DNA from: Brevundimonas sp. UBA7506
GTDB lineage: Bacteria > Pseudomonadota > Alphaproteobacteria > Caulobacterales > Caulobacteraceae
Direction: 5' to 3'
Assembly: GCF_002479495.1 (NCBI RefSeq)
Contig: NZ_DLNQ01000005.1
Coordinates: forward strand, 319,095-383,094
DNA length: 64,000 nucleotides
Under the pieces are notes generated by a model that was given only the letters and a program-made list of their open reading frames with translations, searched no databases and had not been told where the DNA came from. The translations under genes and the position numbers were made by a program. Positions 46,541 through 55,782 of the stretch are shown piece after piece. Each line of letters begins with the position of its first letter. The first letter of the stretch is position 1.

Positions 46541-47845
46541 ATGACCGTCAGGACGCGAAAAGGTCTGCCGTTGCATGGGCTGATGCTGATCGGCTTTCTG
46601 GTCGGGTTGCTAGGCGGTCTGACGGTCAATCTGACGATTGGCGGCGACGCGCCCTGGGTTCAGTGGCTGACCTCGAACATCACCGGGCCTGCGGGACAGA
46701 TCTTCCTGCGCCTGCTGTTCATGCTGGTGCTGCCCCTGCTGTTTTCGGCTCTCGTGATCGGCGTGGCCGAGATGGGAGACCTTAAGACTCTCGGGCGGGC
46801 GGGGACCAAGAGCCTGCTGTTCACGATTTTCGTTTCGGCCGTCGCCGTGTTGATCGGTCTGGTCATGGTCAACCTGTTCCGACCCGGCGACGGCGTGGAC
46901 CCCGTACTGGCGCAGCAACTTCTGGAGCAGGGACGCAGCGGCGCGGCCTCCATCGTCGGCAGCGCGCCGGATTCGGTCCGCGCGGGCGACTTCTTCCTGG
47001 ATCTGGTGCCGTCCAACGTCTTTACGGCGGCCGCGGAGAACGAGATCCTGCCGGTCATGGTCTTCGCCCTGCTGTTCGGGATCGGGCTGGTCCTGACGAA
47101 GGGCCCGGTAACGGAGACCCTGCAGAAGACCATCGAGGGCGTGTTCGAGGTCATGATGAAGCTCATCAACCTGGTCATCCGCCTGGCGCCGGTGGCGATC
47201 GCCTGCCTGATGTTCAATCTCGCGGCCCTGTTCGGATGGGATCTTCTGGTGCGGCTGGCCGCCTTTGTCGCCGTCGCGGTGGGGGCGATGGCTATCCATA
47301 TGTTCGTGGTTTATCCGATCTGCATCGCGACCCTGGGCGGGATGTCGCCGGTCAAATTCTTCCGAGACATTCGTGAGGCGATGGTGGTGTCCTTCTCGAC
47401 CGCCTCGTCCAACGCCAGCCTGCCGGTGTCGCTGCGTGTCGCTGAACAGAACCTGGGCCTGCCGCGCAAGATCGCGCGCTTTGTCCTGACGGTCGGGGCG
47501 ACGGCCAATCAGAACGGCACGGCCCTGTTCGAAGGCGTGACCGTGCTGTTCCTGGCCCAGTTCTTCAGCGTCGATCTGAGCCTGGGCCAGCAGGTCATTG
47601 TCATGCTGGTCTGCATTCTGGGCGGGGTCGGCACGGCGGGGGTGCCAGCGGGATCTCTGCCGGTCATCGCCATGATCCTGGCGATGGTGGGTGTGCCGCC
47701 AGAGGGGATCGGCCTGATCCTGGGCGTGGATCGCTTCCTGGACATGTGCCGGACCACGCTGAACGTGACCGGCGATCTGGTCGTGGCGACCGTGGTGTCG
47801 CGCGGCGAGGAGGATACGGACGCGACGGTTCGGGCTGTGGCCTAA
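46541..47845 (+). CDS. dicarboxylate/amino acid:cation symporter (DAACS family)
   Basis: A 434-residue inner-membrane carrier of the GltP/DctA/GltPh family, moving glutamate, aspartate or C4-dicarboxylates with Na+ or H+. It has about eight transmembrane helices. The first re-entrant Ser-rich tip is in [20 protein letters not shown] near residues 284-303, the [10 protein letters not shown] motif near 324-333 supplies cation ligands, and the second tip [20 protein letters not shown] is near 361-380. The late [18 protein letters not shown] is also a family block. Its 3' end is only three bases from the convergent sseA stop. Confidence 0.95.
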   Translation: MTVRTRKGLPLHGLMLIGFLVGLLGGLTVNLTIGGDAPWVQWLTSNITGPAGQIFLRLLFMLVLPLLFSALVIGVAEMGDLKTLGRAGTKSLLFTIFVSAVAVLIGLVMVNLFRPGDGVDPVLAQQLLEQGRSGAASIVGSAPDSVRAGDFFLDLVPSNVFTAAAENEILPVMVFALLFGIGLVLTKGPVTETLQKTIEGVFEVMMKLINLVIRLAPVAIACLMFNLAALFGWDLLVRLAAFVAVAVGAMAIHMFVVYPICIATLGGMSPVKFFRDIREAMVVSFSTASSNASLPVSLRVAEQNLGLPRKIARFVLTVGATANQNGTALFEGVTVLFLAQFFSVDLSLGQQVIVMLVCILGGVGTAGVPAGSLPVIAMILAMVGVPPEGIGLILGVDRFLDMCRTTLNVTGDLVVATVVSRGEEDTDATVRAVA

Positions 47846-47848
47846 CGA

Positions 47849-48691
47849 TCAGCCGGTTTCGACGGGGGTGTCGGTGCGAGCGCCCCATTCGGCCCACGAT
47901 CCGTCATAGAGCCGCGACGAACGACCCAGTTCAGCAAGGCCGAGAGTCAGGATGGCGGCGGTTACGCCGGACCCGCAACTGGTGATGAGGGGCCGGTCCA
48001 GGTCGACGTCGGCATCGTGGAAGGCGGCTTCCAGCGCCGCGCCACGCTTCATTGTCCCGTCGGCGTTCAGCAACTGGCCGAAGGGCAGGTTCAGCGCGCC
48101 GGGCATATGGCCGGAGCGGACGCCGTGTCGGGGCTCGGCGGCCTCCCCTCTGAAACGGGGCGCGCCGCGGGCATCCACCACCTGAGCCTCGCCGGCCAAG
48201 GCCCGTCGGACCTGCCCAAGATCAACGACGCGGTCCGCGTCGAACGACCGCTTGAAGCTTGCGGTCTGTCCGGGCGTGACCGGCCCGTGCTCCAGAGGTC
48301 GTCCCTCCGCGCCCCATTTCGGCAGGCCGCCGTCCAGCACGCGGACCTGTTTCGCGCCCATGATCCGCAGCGTCCACCATACCCGCGCCGCCGAGAACAG
48401 GCCCTGGGCGTCATAGACGACAATGTCGTCGTTCTCGGACACGCCCAGCGCGCCCATGGCCTCGGCGAAGGCCTGAGGCTTCGGCAGCATGTGGGGGTAG
48501 GGGCTGTCGTGATCTGAGATGGCTTCCAGATCGAAGAAGACCGCGCCCGGCAGGCGCTCCTGCTCGAAATCGGCGCGTGCGTCGCGTCCATCAAGCCACC
48601 AGCTGGCGTCGATGATCCGCAGGTTCGGCGCGCCGAGGCGATCCGCCAGGTCTTGCGTCGAAATCAGGGCGCTGTCCGAGGGCATAGGCAT
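47849..48691 (-). CDS. sseA: 3-mercaptopyruvate / thiosulfate sulfurtransferase
   Basis: Moves sulfur from 3-mercaptopyruvate to a thiol or cyanide acceptor. The 280-residue product has two rhodanese domains: an inactive N-terminal one ([20 protein letters not shown], then [14 protein letters not shown]) and a catalytic C-terminal one. The active-site loop is CGSGVTA in [17 protein letters not shown] near residues 236-252, the CG[S/T]GVTA form typical of mercaptopyruvate enzymes. I chose ATG 48691; ATG 48721 is ten codons upstream. The very long frame continuing upstream is antisense to kdsA and hldE and is not real. Confidence 0.94.
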   Translation of the reverse strand: MPMPSDSALISTQDLADRLGAPNLRIIDASWWLDGRDARADFEQERLPGAVFFDLEAISDHDSPYPHMLPKPQAFAEAMGALGVSENDDIVVYDAQGLFSAARVWWTLRIMGAKQVRVLDGGLPKWGAEGRPLEHGPVTPGQTASFKRSFDADRVVDLGQVRRALAGEAQVVDARGAPRFRGEAAEPRHGVRSGHMPGALNLPFGQLLNADGTMKRGAALEAAFHDADVDLDRPLITSCGSGVTAAILTLGLAELGRSSRLYDGSWAEWGARTDTPVETG

Positions 48692-48841
48692 GGGCTCACG
48701 ATAACACGACGGCTCAGCCATGTGGTCAGGCCCTGAGTCGCCCTGTAGGTTGCGAAACCAAGGGTCTGACGCCACCTGTCGGACGCAAAGTTGCGGCATT
48801 GAGCCGCGACCTGATCGATTCAAACAGCCGAAAGCGCCGCC

Positions 48842-49720
48842 GTGAACCGTCCCAACGCCGTCATCGAACTGTCCGAAGGCCTCAAGAAGCCCGTCGTGAT
48901 TGGCGGCGGACGTCGCATCGTCTTCATCGCCGGCCCCTGCCAGATGGAAAGCCGCCAGCACGCGCTGGAGACGGCTCATCAGCTGAAGGAAATCAGCGAC
49001 CGACTGAACGTCGGCATCATCTACAAGACCAGCTTCGACAAGGCGAACCGCACCAGCGCCACCGCGGCGCGCGGCATCGGCCTGAAGGACTCCTTGCCGA
49101 TCTTCGCCGAAATCCGCGAAGTCACCGGCCTGCCGACCCTGACCGACGTTCACTCCGAGGCCCAGTGCGAAGGCGTGGCCGAGGCTGTGGACGTGCTGCA
49201 GATCCCGGCCTTCCTGTCGCGTCAGACCGATTTGCTCCTGGCTGCCGCGGCGACCGGCAAGGCGATCAACATCAAGAAGGGGCAGTTCCTGGCCCCCTGG
49301 GACATGAAGAACGTCATCGCCAAGGTCGTTGGCGCGGGCAACCCCAACGTCATGGCCTGCGAGCGTGGCGCCAGCTTCGGCTACAACACCCTGGTCAGCG
49401 ATATGCGCTCGCTGCCGATCATGCGTGAGATCGGCTGCCCGATCGTCTTCGACGCGACCCACAGCGTGCAGCAGCCGGGCGGGCAGGGCACCTCCTCGGG
49501 CGGCCAACGCGAGTTCGTCCCGGTGCTGGCCCGCGCCGCCGTGGCCGTCGGCGTGGACGCTGTCTTCATGGAGACGCACGAAGACCCGGACAACGCGCCG
49601 TCGGACGGTCCGAACATGGTGCCGCTGAGTCAGTTCGAGGCCCTGGCCGCCGAACTGATCGCCTTCGACGACCTGGCCATCAAGCTGGGTCACAAGGGGC
49701 CGATGGCTAAGGCGGCGTGA
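48842..49720 (+). CDS. kdsA: 3-deoxy-8-phosphooctulonate synthase
   Basis: Makes Kdo-8-phosphate from arabinose 5-phosphate and phosphoenolpyruvate, for the inner core of LPS. The 292-residue TIM-barrel product has [20 protein letters not shown] near residues 27-46, [20 protein letters not shown] near 62-81, and [20 protein letters not shown] near 203-222. Asn rather than Cys in the PCQMES/AGPC region is not decisive, so metal dependence is left open. It starts with GTG 48842, 150 bases from the divergent sseA. It heads a run with hldE and hldD, all for the heptose-Kdo core. Confidence 0.96.
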   Translation: MNRPNAVIELSEGLKKPVVIGGGRRIVFIAGPCQMESRQHALETAHQLKEISDRLNVGIIYKTSFDKANRTSATAARGIGLKDSLPIFAEIREVTGLPTLTDVHSEAQCEGVAEAVDVLQIPAFLSRQTDLLLAAAATGKAINIKKGQFLAPWDMKNVIAKVVGAGNPNVMACERGASFGYNTLVSDMRSLPIMREIGCPIVFDATHSVQQPGGQGTSSGGQREFVPVLARAAVAVGVDAVFMETHEDPDNAPSDGPNMVPLSQFEALAAELIAFDDLAIKLGHKGPMAKAA

Positions 49721-49738
49721 ATCCGCTAGTTCGGCGTC

Positions 49739-51199
49739 ATGGCTGAACGTTCCCTTGATCTCGGCGCCCTGCAGTCCCTGCTGGAACGCGTGCATGACTT
49801 GAAGGTCGCCTGCGTCGGCGACCTGATGCTGGATCGCTATGTCTATGGCGAGGTCAGCCGCATCTCGCCTGAAGCGCCGATCCCCGTCCTGCGCGCGCGC
49901 CGCACCGTGGCCATGCCCGGCGGCGTGGGGAATGTGGCGCGCAACGTCGCGGCCTTGGGCGGTCTGGCCCGTCTGGGCGCCGTGGCGGGCGATGACGCGG
50001 CGGGCGCCGAGTTGACCGATCTGATCGCCGCAGAGCACCGGATCGAGGACGCCCTGATCCGGCCCGAGGGCGCCGCCACGATCGTCAAGACGCGCTTCGT
50101 CGCCGCCGGCCAGCAGTTGCTCCGCCTGGACGATGAGGCTGCGCTCCATTCCGGCTATGCTGACAAGGCGGTGTTTCAGGGCGCGGGCGCCATCCTGCTG
50201 TCCGACTACGCCAAGGGCGTGGTGGACGACGGCGCCATCCAGGCGGCGCTGTGGGCCGGGGCTGAATACGGCGCGCCGGTCATCGTCGACCCCAAGGGCC
50301 GCGATTTCGCGCGCTATGGCGCGGTCGACGTCATCAAGCCGAACGCCAGCGAACTGGCGGGCGCCACCGGCCTGCCGACCGAAACCGACGAACAGGTCGA
50401 GGCGGCGCTGGCCGCCCTGCTGGCCTCCACGACCGCCAAGGCTGTCATCGTCACCCGCGCAGGCAAGGGCATGACGCTGGCGCGGCGTGGCGGCGGCGTC
50501 ACCCACTTCCCCGGTCGGGCGCGCGAGGTGTTCGACGTCTCGGGCGCGGGCGACACTTGTCTGGCCGCGCTGGGCCTTGCGCTGGGCGCAGGCGCGACGC
50601 TGGAACAGGCGGTGCAGTTCGCCATCCTCGCGTCCGGTGTCGTCGTGGGCAAGAGCGGCACCGCCGTCGTCACGCCCGCCGAACTGATCGAGGCCGAGAT
50701 GAGCCAGCACGCGGCCCTGGCCCAGTCCAAGGTCACGCCGCTGGACGAACTGTCGGATCAGGTCGAGGCGTGGAAGCGTCAGGGCCTGAAGGTCGGCTTC
50801 ACCAACGGTTGCTTCGACATCCTGCACCGTGGTCACGTCGCCTATCTGGCCCAGGCGCGCGGTTGGTGCGATCGGCTGGTGGTGGCGCTGAACACCGACG
50901 CCTCGGTGCGTCGCCTGAAGGGCGAGGGGCGTCCGGTCAACGACCTGGACAGCCGCGCCGCCGTTATCGGCGGTCTTGCCAGCGTGGATCGGGTGACGGC
51001 CTTCGACGACCCGACCCCCATCGCCCTTATCGAGCGGCTGCGGCCTGATGTGCTGATCAAGGGGGCGGACTACACCAAGGACAAGGTCGTCGGCGCCGCA
51101 GAGGTCGAGAGTTGGGGTGGGGAAGTCCGCCTGGCCGAATTCGCCGACGGCTATTCCACGACGAAGACGATTGAAAAGATGACTGGAGACAAGGCATGA
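49739..51199 (+). CDS. hldE: bifunctional heptose 7-phosphate kinase / heptose 1-phosphate adenylyltransferase
   Basis: Carries out two steps to ADP-D-glycero-manno-heptose. The 486-residue product has an N-terminal PfkB/ribokinase domain (VGDLMLDRYVYGEVSRISPE near residues 20-39, and the catalytic FDVSGAGDTCLAALGLALG near 264-282). The C-terminal nucleotidyltransferase domain has GFTNGCFDILHRGHVAYLAQ near 356-375 with the HxGH motif. The fused arrangement is normal. It lies 18 bases after kdsA and overlaps the hldD start (ATGA at 51196-51199). Confidence 0.96.
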   Translation: MAERSLDLGALQSLLERVHDLKVACVGDLMLDRYVYGEVSRISPEAPIPVLRARRTVAMPGGVGNVARNVAALGGLARLGAVAGDDAAGAELTDLIAAEHRIEDALIRPEGAATIVKTRFVAAGQQLLRLDDEAALHSGYADKAVFQGAGAILLSDYAKGVVDDGAIQAALWAGAEYGAPVIVDPKGRDFARYGAVDVIKPNASELAGATGLPTETDEQVEAALAALLASTTAKAVIVTRAGKGMTLARRGGGVTHFPGRAREVFDVSGAGDTCLAALGLALGAGATLEQAVQFAILASGVVVGKSGTAVVTPAELIEAEMSQHAALAQSKVTPLDELSDQVEAWKRQGLKVGFTNGCFDILHRGHVAYLAQARGWCDRLVVALNTDASVRRLKGEGRPVNDLDSRAAVIGGLASVDRVTAFDDPTPIALIERLRPDVLIKGADYTKDKVVGAAEVESWGGEVRLAEFADGYSTTKTIEKMTGDKA

Positions 51200-52197
51200 C
51201 CCCGCGAATGATCGTCGTCACGGGCGGCGCGGGCTTCATCGGCTCCAACATCGTGGCGCGTCTGTGTGAGAGCGGCGCCTGGGACGTGGTCGTCTGCGAC
51301 CGGCTGGAGACGGCCGATCTCGCCAAGTGGAAGAACATCGCCAAGCATCCCATCGCCGACCTGTGGGCGCCGGAAGAGCTGTTCGAACAGCTGGAGCGCC
51401 ACGCCGAGCGGATCGAGGCCGTGGTGCACATGGGCGCCATTTCCTCGACGACCGAGCCGGACGCGGACCTGATTTTACGTACCAACTTCAGCCTGTCGCG
51501 CGACATCTGGGACTGGTGCGCGCTTCGCGACGTGCGGATGATCTACGCCTCCTCGGCGGCGACCTATGGCGACGGCGAGACGGGGTTCGAGGATCGCGAC
51601 GATCCTGAGAGTCTGAATGCGCTGCGTCCTCTAAACGCCTATGGCTATTCAAAATATCTGTTTGACCAATATGCCGTGCGTCAGGCCGATCGGGGCGAGG
51701 CGCCGCGCCAGTGGGCGGGGTTGAAGTTCTTCAACGTCTATGGCCCGAACGAGGGTCACAAGGGCGGCATGAAGTCGGTTGTGGCCCAGATCTGGCCCAA
51801 GGTGCAGGCCGGTGAGACGGTCAGCCTGTTTAAGTCGCACAACCCCAACTATCCAGACGGCGGTCAGCTGCGCGACTTCGTCTATGTCGACGACGTGGTG
51901 AACATCATCGACTGGCTGTTGCAGACGCCGGACGTGTCGGGCGTGTTCAACGCCGGTTCGGGACAGGCCCGGTCGTTCGCCGATCTGGCGCGCGCCACCT
52001 TCGCGGCGGCGGGTAAGGAGCCGTCGATTGCCTATATCGATATGCCCGAGGTGATCCGCGACCGGTATCAGTACTTCACCGAGGCCAGCATGGAGCGCAT
52101 ACGCGCGGTCGGTTTCAACGGCCAATCGACGCCGCTGGAAGAGGGTGTGCGGCGCTACGTCCAGGAATTTCTGTCCAAGCCGGATCCCTATCGATGA
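51196..52197 (+). CDS. hldD: ADP-L-glycero-D-manno-heptose 6-epimerase
   Basis: Inverts C6 of ADP-heptose to give the form used by core heptosyltransferases. The 333-residue short-chain dehydrogenase/epimerase has the NAD(P)-binding VTGGAGFIGSNIVARL near residues 7-22, the Ser-containing IYASSAATYGDGE near 116-128, and the YGYSK catalytic Tyr-Lys pair near 149-153. FFNVYGPNEGHKGGMKSVVA near 178-197 is a family block. It overlaps hldE at its start and the DUF3089 gene at its end (ATGA at 52194-52197). Confidence 0.96.
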   Translation: MTPRMIVVTGGAGFIGSNIVARLCESGAWDVVVCDRLETADLAKWKNIAKHPIADLWAPEELFEQLERHAERIEAVVHMGAISSTTEPDADLILRTNFSLSRDIWDWCALRDVRMIYASSAATYGDGETGFEDRDDPESLNALRPLNAYGYSKYLFDQYAVRQADRGEAPRQWAGLKFFNVYGPNEGHKGGMKSVVAQIWPKVQAGETVSLFKSHNPNYPDGGQLRDFVYVDDVVNIIDWLLQTPDVSGVFNAGSGQARSFADLARATFAAAGKEPSIAYIDMPEVIRDRYQYFTEASMERIRAVGFNGQSTPLEEGVRRYVQEFLSKPDPYR

Positions 52198-53297
52198 AGA
52201 TGCCCAGCCTGACCTTGCGCCAATGGGTCGGCTATACGGGCTTTGCGCTCGTCTTCATTTTGGTGGCCGCTGTCATGGTCTGGCGCGGCGATATACTCAA
52301 GGCGGGGTTGGATCCCCAGGTTCCGTTCCAGACCTATGAGCCGCCGCCCCCGCCTGACTATCGTCAGCCTTCGGCTTGGGCCCTGCTGGACGCCCGGGCT
52401 CCGAGCGCGGAAAACGCCGCCATCTTCTTTGTCCATTCGACCACCTACAACGGCGGGGCGGGCTGGAACGGTCCGATCGGCGACCGCAAAGCCGACGCCT
52501 ATCTGAAGCGGGTTGTGATTCCCAACTATGCCGGTCCCTTCGCCAGAGCCGGCGCCATCAGCGCGCCACGCTATCGGCAGGCCAGCCTCTACACGCGGTT
52601 GACGCTTCGCGAGGATGCCCGTGAAGCGCGCGCCTTCGCCTATGGCGACGTCGAACAGGCGTTCAATCAATGGCTTGCGGAGCATCTGACCGGGCCCATC
52701 ATCCTGGCAGGGGTCGAGCAGGGGGCGGACCTGATCGCGCGTCTGGTGAAGGAGCGCGTGGCGGTGGACCCGAGTCTGCGCCAGCGGCTGGTCGCGGTCT
52801 ATCTGATGGACGCCATTGTCGCTGTGAATCAGACGACGCCGATCACCGCCTGTCACGCCCGGGATCAGACGGGGTGCGTCGTGGGTTGGTCGCAGGTCGG
52901 CGAGGGCGACGAAGGGGCTGCAAAGCGCAGGCTGCGACGCGCCTTGATCTGGGATGACCGCGGCCAATTGGTTGAATTGGGCGATCGCCCCGCTCTTTGC
53001 GTGAACCCGGTATCCGGTAGCGACGACGGCGCGGCGGTTCCCGAGCGCCGTCACCTGGGCGCCGCCAACGCCACAGGGCTGGAGTGGGGGCTTCGCCCTG
53101 CCTTTATCGACCGTCAGATCGCCACCCAATGCCGCGACGGCCTGTTGCGTCACACGGTGCTGAAATCGGAATCCTTCCGTGAGTTCAGCGGCTGGGCTGA
53201 CCGCCGCAAGGCGCGACCCTACAATCTGTTCTATGCGGACATTGAAGCGGACGCCCTGGCGCGGCTGGCTGCCTGGAACACCCGGCAGACCTCCTAG
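52194..53297 (+). CDS. DUF3089 alpha/beta-hydrolase-like membrane protein with altered nucleophile elbow
   Basis: A 367-residue product with an N-terminal transmembrane anchor (about residues 12-30) and a periplasmic domain of the DUF3089 family (FFVHSTTYNGGAGWNGPIGD near 79-98, then FARAGAISAPRYRQASLYTR near 116-135). Family members usually have a nucleophile elbow GHSQG. Here the matching position reads GVEQG (173-177), with Glu175 in place of Ser, so classic hydrolase activity is doubtful. It overlaps hldD by four bases, which suggests a task connected with LPS core or envelope, but none is known. The stop overlaps convergent recG. Confidence 0.83.
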   Translation: MKMPSLTLRQWVGYTGFALVFILVAAVMVWRGDILKAGLDPQVPFQTYEPPPPPDYRQPSAWALLDARAPSAENAAIFFVHSTTYNGGAGWNGPIGDRKADAYLKRVVIPNYAGPFARAGAISAPRYRQASLYTRLTLREDAREARAFAYGDVEQAFNQWLAEHLTGPIILAGVEQGADLIARLVKERVAVDPSLRQRLVAVYLMDAIVAVNQTTPITACHARDQTGCVVGWSQVGEGDEGAAKRRLRRALIWDDRGQLVELGDRPALCVNPVSGSDDGAAVPERRHLGAANATGLEWGLRPAFIDRQIATQCRDGLLRHTVLKSESFREFSGWADRRKARPYNLFYADIEADALARLAAWNTRQTS

Positions 53298-55384
53298 TCG
53301 GCTCCCGATCGGTCCGCCCGCCAGTCAAACAGGGCCTCGAGCACCCGTATGGCCTGGCCGCGCGGACTGGTCAGATCTGGATCGCGGCCCAGGATCAGGC
53401 GGGCGTCGTCGGACGCCGCCAGCATCAGCGAGCGATGCTTGATAGGGTCAGCGAAGCGATAGGCCGGGAAGCCGCTCTGCTTCAGGCCAAGCGGGTCGCC
53501 GCCGCCGCGCAGGCGGAAATCTTCTTCGGCGATCTCGAACCCATCCTCGGTGCGACGCAGGGTCTCCAAACGTTCGCGCGCGGTCTCGCCCAGCGCACCG
53601 TCCTGACCGCCGTATAGCAGGATGCAGGAACTGGACTTGGCCCCGCGTCCGACGCGGCCGCGAAGTTGGTGCAGTTGGGCCAGGCCGAAGCGGTCGGCGT
53701 GTTCGATGACCATGATGGAGGCGTTGGGCACGTCAACACCCACCTCGACGACCGTGGTGGCGACCAGCAGCGGGATGCGGCCCTCGGCGAACTCGGCCAT
53801 GACGGCTTCGCGCTCGGCGCCCGGCATCTGGCCGTGGGCCAGGCCGACCTCGACCTGCAGGATGCGGCGCAGATCATTGGCGCGTTCCTCGGCGGCGGCC
53901 AGATCGATGGCTTCGGATTCAGCCACCAGAGGGCAGATCCAGTAGGCTTGCGCCCCGCTGTCGACCGCCGCCTTCAGCCGTTTGGCCACCTCGCCGATAC
54001 GGACCAGAGGCAGGACGGCGGTGGCGACGGGCGTGCGGCCCGGGGGCTTCTCCATCAGGCGACTGACTTCCAGTTCGCCGTACTGGGTCAGTTCCAGTGT
54101 GCGCGGGATGGGCGTGGCCGACATGGTCAGCAGGTGGACCCCGCCAATAGCCGGATCACCCTTGGCCTGAAGCCGCTGGCGCTCATTGACGCCGAAACGG
54201 TGCTGCTCGTCGATGACGGCCAGGGCCAGGCGGTGGAACTGGACCGCGTCCTGGAACAGGGCGTGGGTGCCGATGGCGACCTGGGCCTCGCCGGAGGCCA
54301 GAGCCGCCAACCGCTGACGTCGCTCGCTCTGCGTGTCGCGGCCGGTCAGCAGGATGGTCGAGACGCCGGCTTCCTCCAGCATCGGGGCCAGTCGCTGATA
54401 GTGCTGGCGGGCCAGGATTTCGGTGGGGGCCATAAGGGCGGATTGGAAGCCGCTGGACGCTGCGTCGGCCAGAGCCAGGGCCGCGACGGCGGTCTTGCCG
54501 GAGCCCACGTCGCCTTGCAGCAGCCGCCCCATCTGCTCGCCCGCGGCCAAATCGGCGCGTATTTCTTCAAGAGCGCGGGCCTGGGCCCCGGTCAGGGTGA
54601 AGGGCAGGGCGGCCAGCATCCGTCGCGAGGCCTCGCCAGCCCTGATGCGCGCCGCTGGGGTGATCTGTCGCGTGCGGCGACGGCGCGCCAAAGCCAGCTG
54701 GTGGGCGAACAGCTCGTCATAGGCCAGGCGCTGACGGGCCGGGGCCTCGGGCGTCAGGTCCAGTTCCGTCGTCGGGGCGTGCAGGGTCTCCAGCGCGGCG
54801 CGCCAGCCGGGCCAGCGCCGCGCCGACAGCCAGGCGGCATCCTGCCACTCGGCCAACTCTGGAGCCAACGCCAGCGCGCCCTGCGCCAGCTTGCGCACCA
54901 CGCGGGAGGTCAGGCCTTGGGTGGCCGGATAGATGGGCTCGGACAGGGGAATCTCGTCCACCTTTTCGAGCGGCAGGATGTAGTCGGGGTGCGCGATCTG
55001 CACCTCGTTGTTGAAGCGCTCGACCTTGCCCGTGACCAGCCGCCGCTCGCCGCGCGGGGCCAGGCTTTCGATATGGCGCGGCGATCCGGCGAACCAGATC
55101 AGATGAACGAAGCCGGTCTCATCCGACGCCCGCATCTTGAACGGCGCGCCGATCTTGTGCGGCGGGATCAGCCGGTCGATCAAAACCTCGAAGACGCCGA
55201 TCTCGCCCTCGACGGCGGCGGCGGCGGTCGTGCGGCGGCGCTGGATGATCCCTGACGGCGACAGGAACAGGACGTCGCGCACCAGCGGACCCGCCAGCTT
55301 GTGCACCAGGGGCGCGCTTCTGGGCCCCACGCCCTTCAGGGTGGAGACGTCCGCGAACAGGGGAAAGAGAATCTCGGGCCGCAT
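53294..55384 (-). CDS. recG: ATP-dependent DNA helicase RecG
   Basis: Remodels stalled forks and branched DNA. The product is 696 residues from ATG 55384, which has GAGG five bases upstream; ATG 55396 would add four residues. An N-terminal wedge (OB-fold) domain spans about residues 60-160. The helicase core has Walker A GDVGSGKTAVAALALADA, DEQH in AVIDEQHRFGVNERQ, TATPIPRTLELTQYGEL (motif III) and the C-terminal HADRFGLAQLHQLRGRVGRG. It is 83 bases from divergent sdhE. Confidence 0.96.
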   Translation of the reverse strand: MRPEILFPLFADVSTLKGVGPRSAPLVHKLAGPLVRDVLFLSPSGIIQRRRTTAAAAVEGEIGVFEVLIDRLIPPHKIGAPFKMRASDETGFVHLIWFAGSPRHIESLAPRGERRLVTGKVERFNNEVQIAHPDYILPLEKVDEIPLSEPIYPATQGLTSRVVRKLAQGALALAPELAEWQDAAWLSARRWPGWRAALETLHAPTTELDLTPEAPARQRLAYDELFAHQLALARRRRTRQITPAARIRAGEASRRMLAALPFTLTGAQARALEEIRADLAAGEQMGRLLQGDVGSGKTAVAALALADAASSGFQSALMAPTEILARQHYQRLAPMLEEAGVSTILLTGRDTQSERRQRLAALASGEAQVAIGTHALFQDAVQFHRLALAVIDEQHRFGVNERQRLQAKGDPAIGGVHLLTMSATPIPRTLELTQYGELEVSRLMEKPPGRTPVATAVLPLVRIGEVAKRLKAAVDSGAQAYWICPLVAESEAIDLAAAEERANDLRRILQVEVGLAHGQMPGAEREAVMAEFAEGRIPLLVATTVVEVGVDVPNASIMVIEHADRFGLAQLHQLRGRVGRGAKSSSCILLYGGQDGALGETARERLETLRRTEDGFEIAEEDFRLRGGGDPLGLKQSGFPAYRFADPIKHRSLMLAASDDARLILGRDPDLTSPRGQAIRVLEALFDWRADRSGAD

Positions 55385-55467
55385 TAGCCTCAGCATAGCT
55401 GGCGAAAACGGAACGGGAACGCTATCTGATCCAACTCTTCACATGAACGGACCGGGCAAGGAACCGC

Positions 55468-55782
55468 GTGGCCGATATTGATGCACGTCCAGAGGACGCT
55501 CGGAAACAACGACTCGGCCGGATTTCCTACCGCGCCTGGCGACGCGGCTTCCGCGAGGCCGACATGGTGCTGGGGCCGTTCACGGACCAGATCGGGCCGA
55601 CGCTGAGCGACGCCGAACTGGACGAACTGGAGCACCTCCTGAACGAGGAGGACCAGTACCTTTACGCCTGGATCATCGAGAAGGAGCCGACCCCGCCCGA
55701 GTTCGACGGGCCGATGCTGGCGCGCATCCGGGCCTTCATGCGCGAACACGTTGCGGCGGAAGTGGCCAAGGGTATCGGTTGA
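55468..55782 (+). CDS. sdhE: succinate dehydrogenase FAD assembly factor SdhE
   Basis: Helps attach FAD covalently to SdhA. The 104-residue product shows the family RGxxE motif as RRGFREAD (Arg-Gly-Phe-Arg-Glu) in SYRAWRRGFREADMVLGPFT near residues 20-39, then the acidic helix LDELEHLLNEEDQYLYAWII near 52-71. GTG 55468 gives the start. The stop overlaps the mfd start (TGATG), and the sdhE-mfd neighbourhood is common in alphaproteobacteria. Confidence 0.93.
   Translation: MADIDARPEDARKQRLGRISYRAWRRGFREADMVLGPFTDQIGPTLSDAELDELEHLLNEEDQYLYAWIIEKEPTPPEFDGPMLARIRAFMREHVAAEVAKGIG

Noticed and set aside
48692..50836. Upstream extension of the sseA frame to 995 codons
   Set aside because: The extra part is antisense to kdsA and hldE. 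The true sseA N-terminus with its rhodanese fold begins near 48691.
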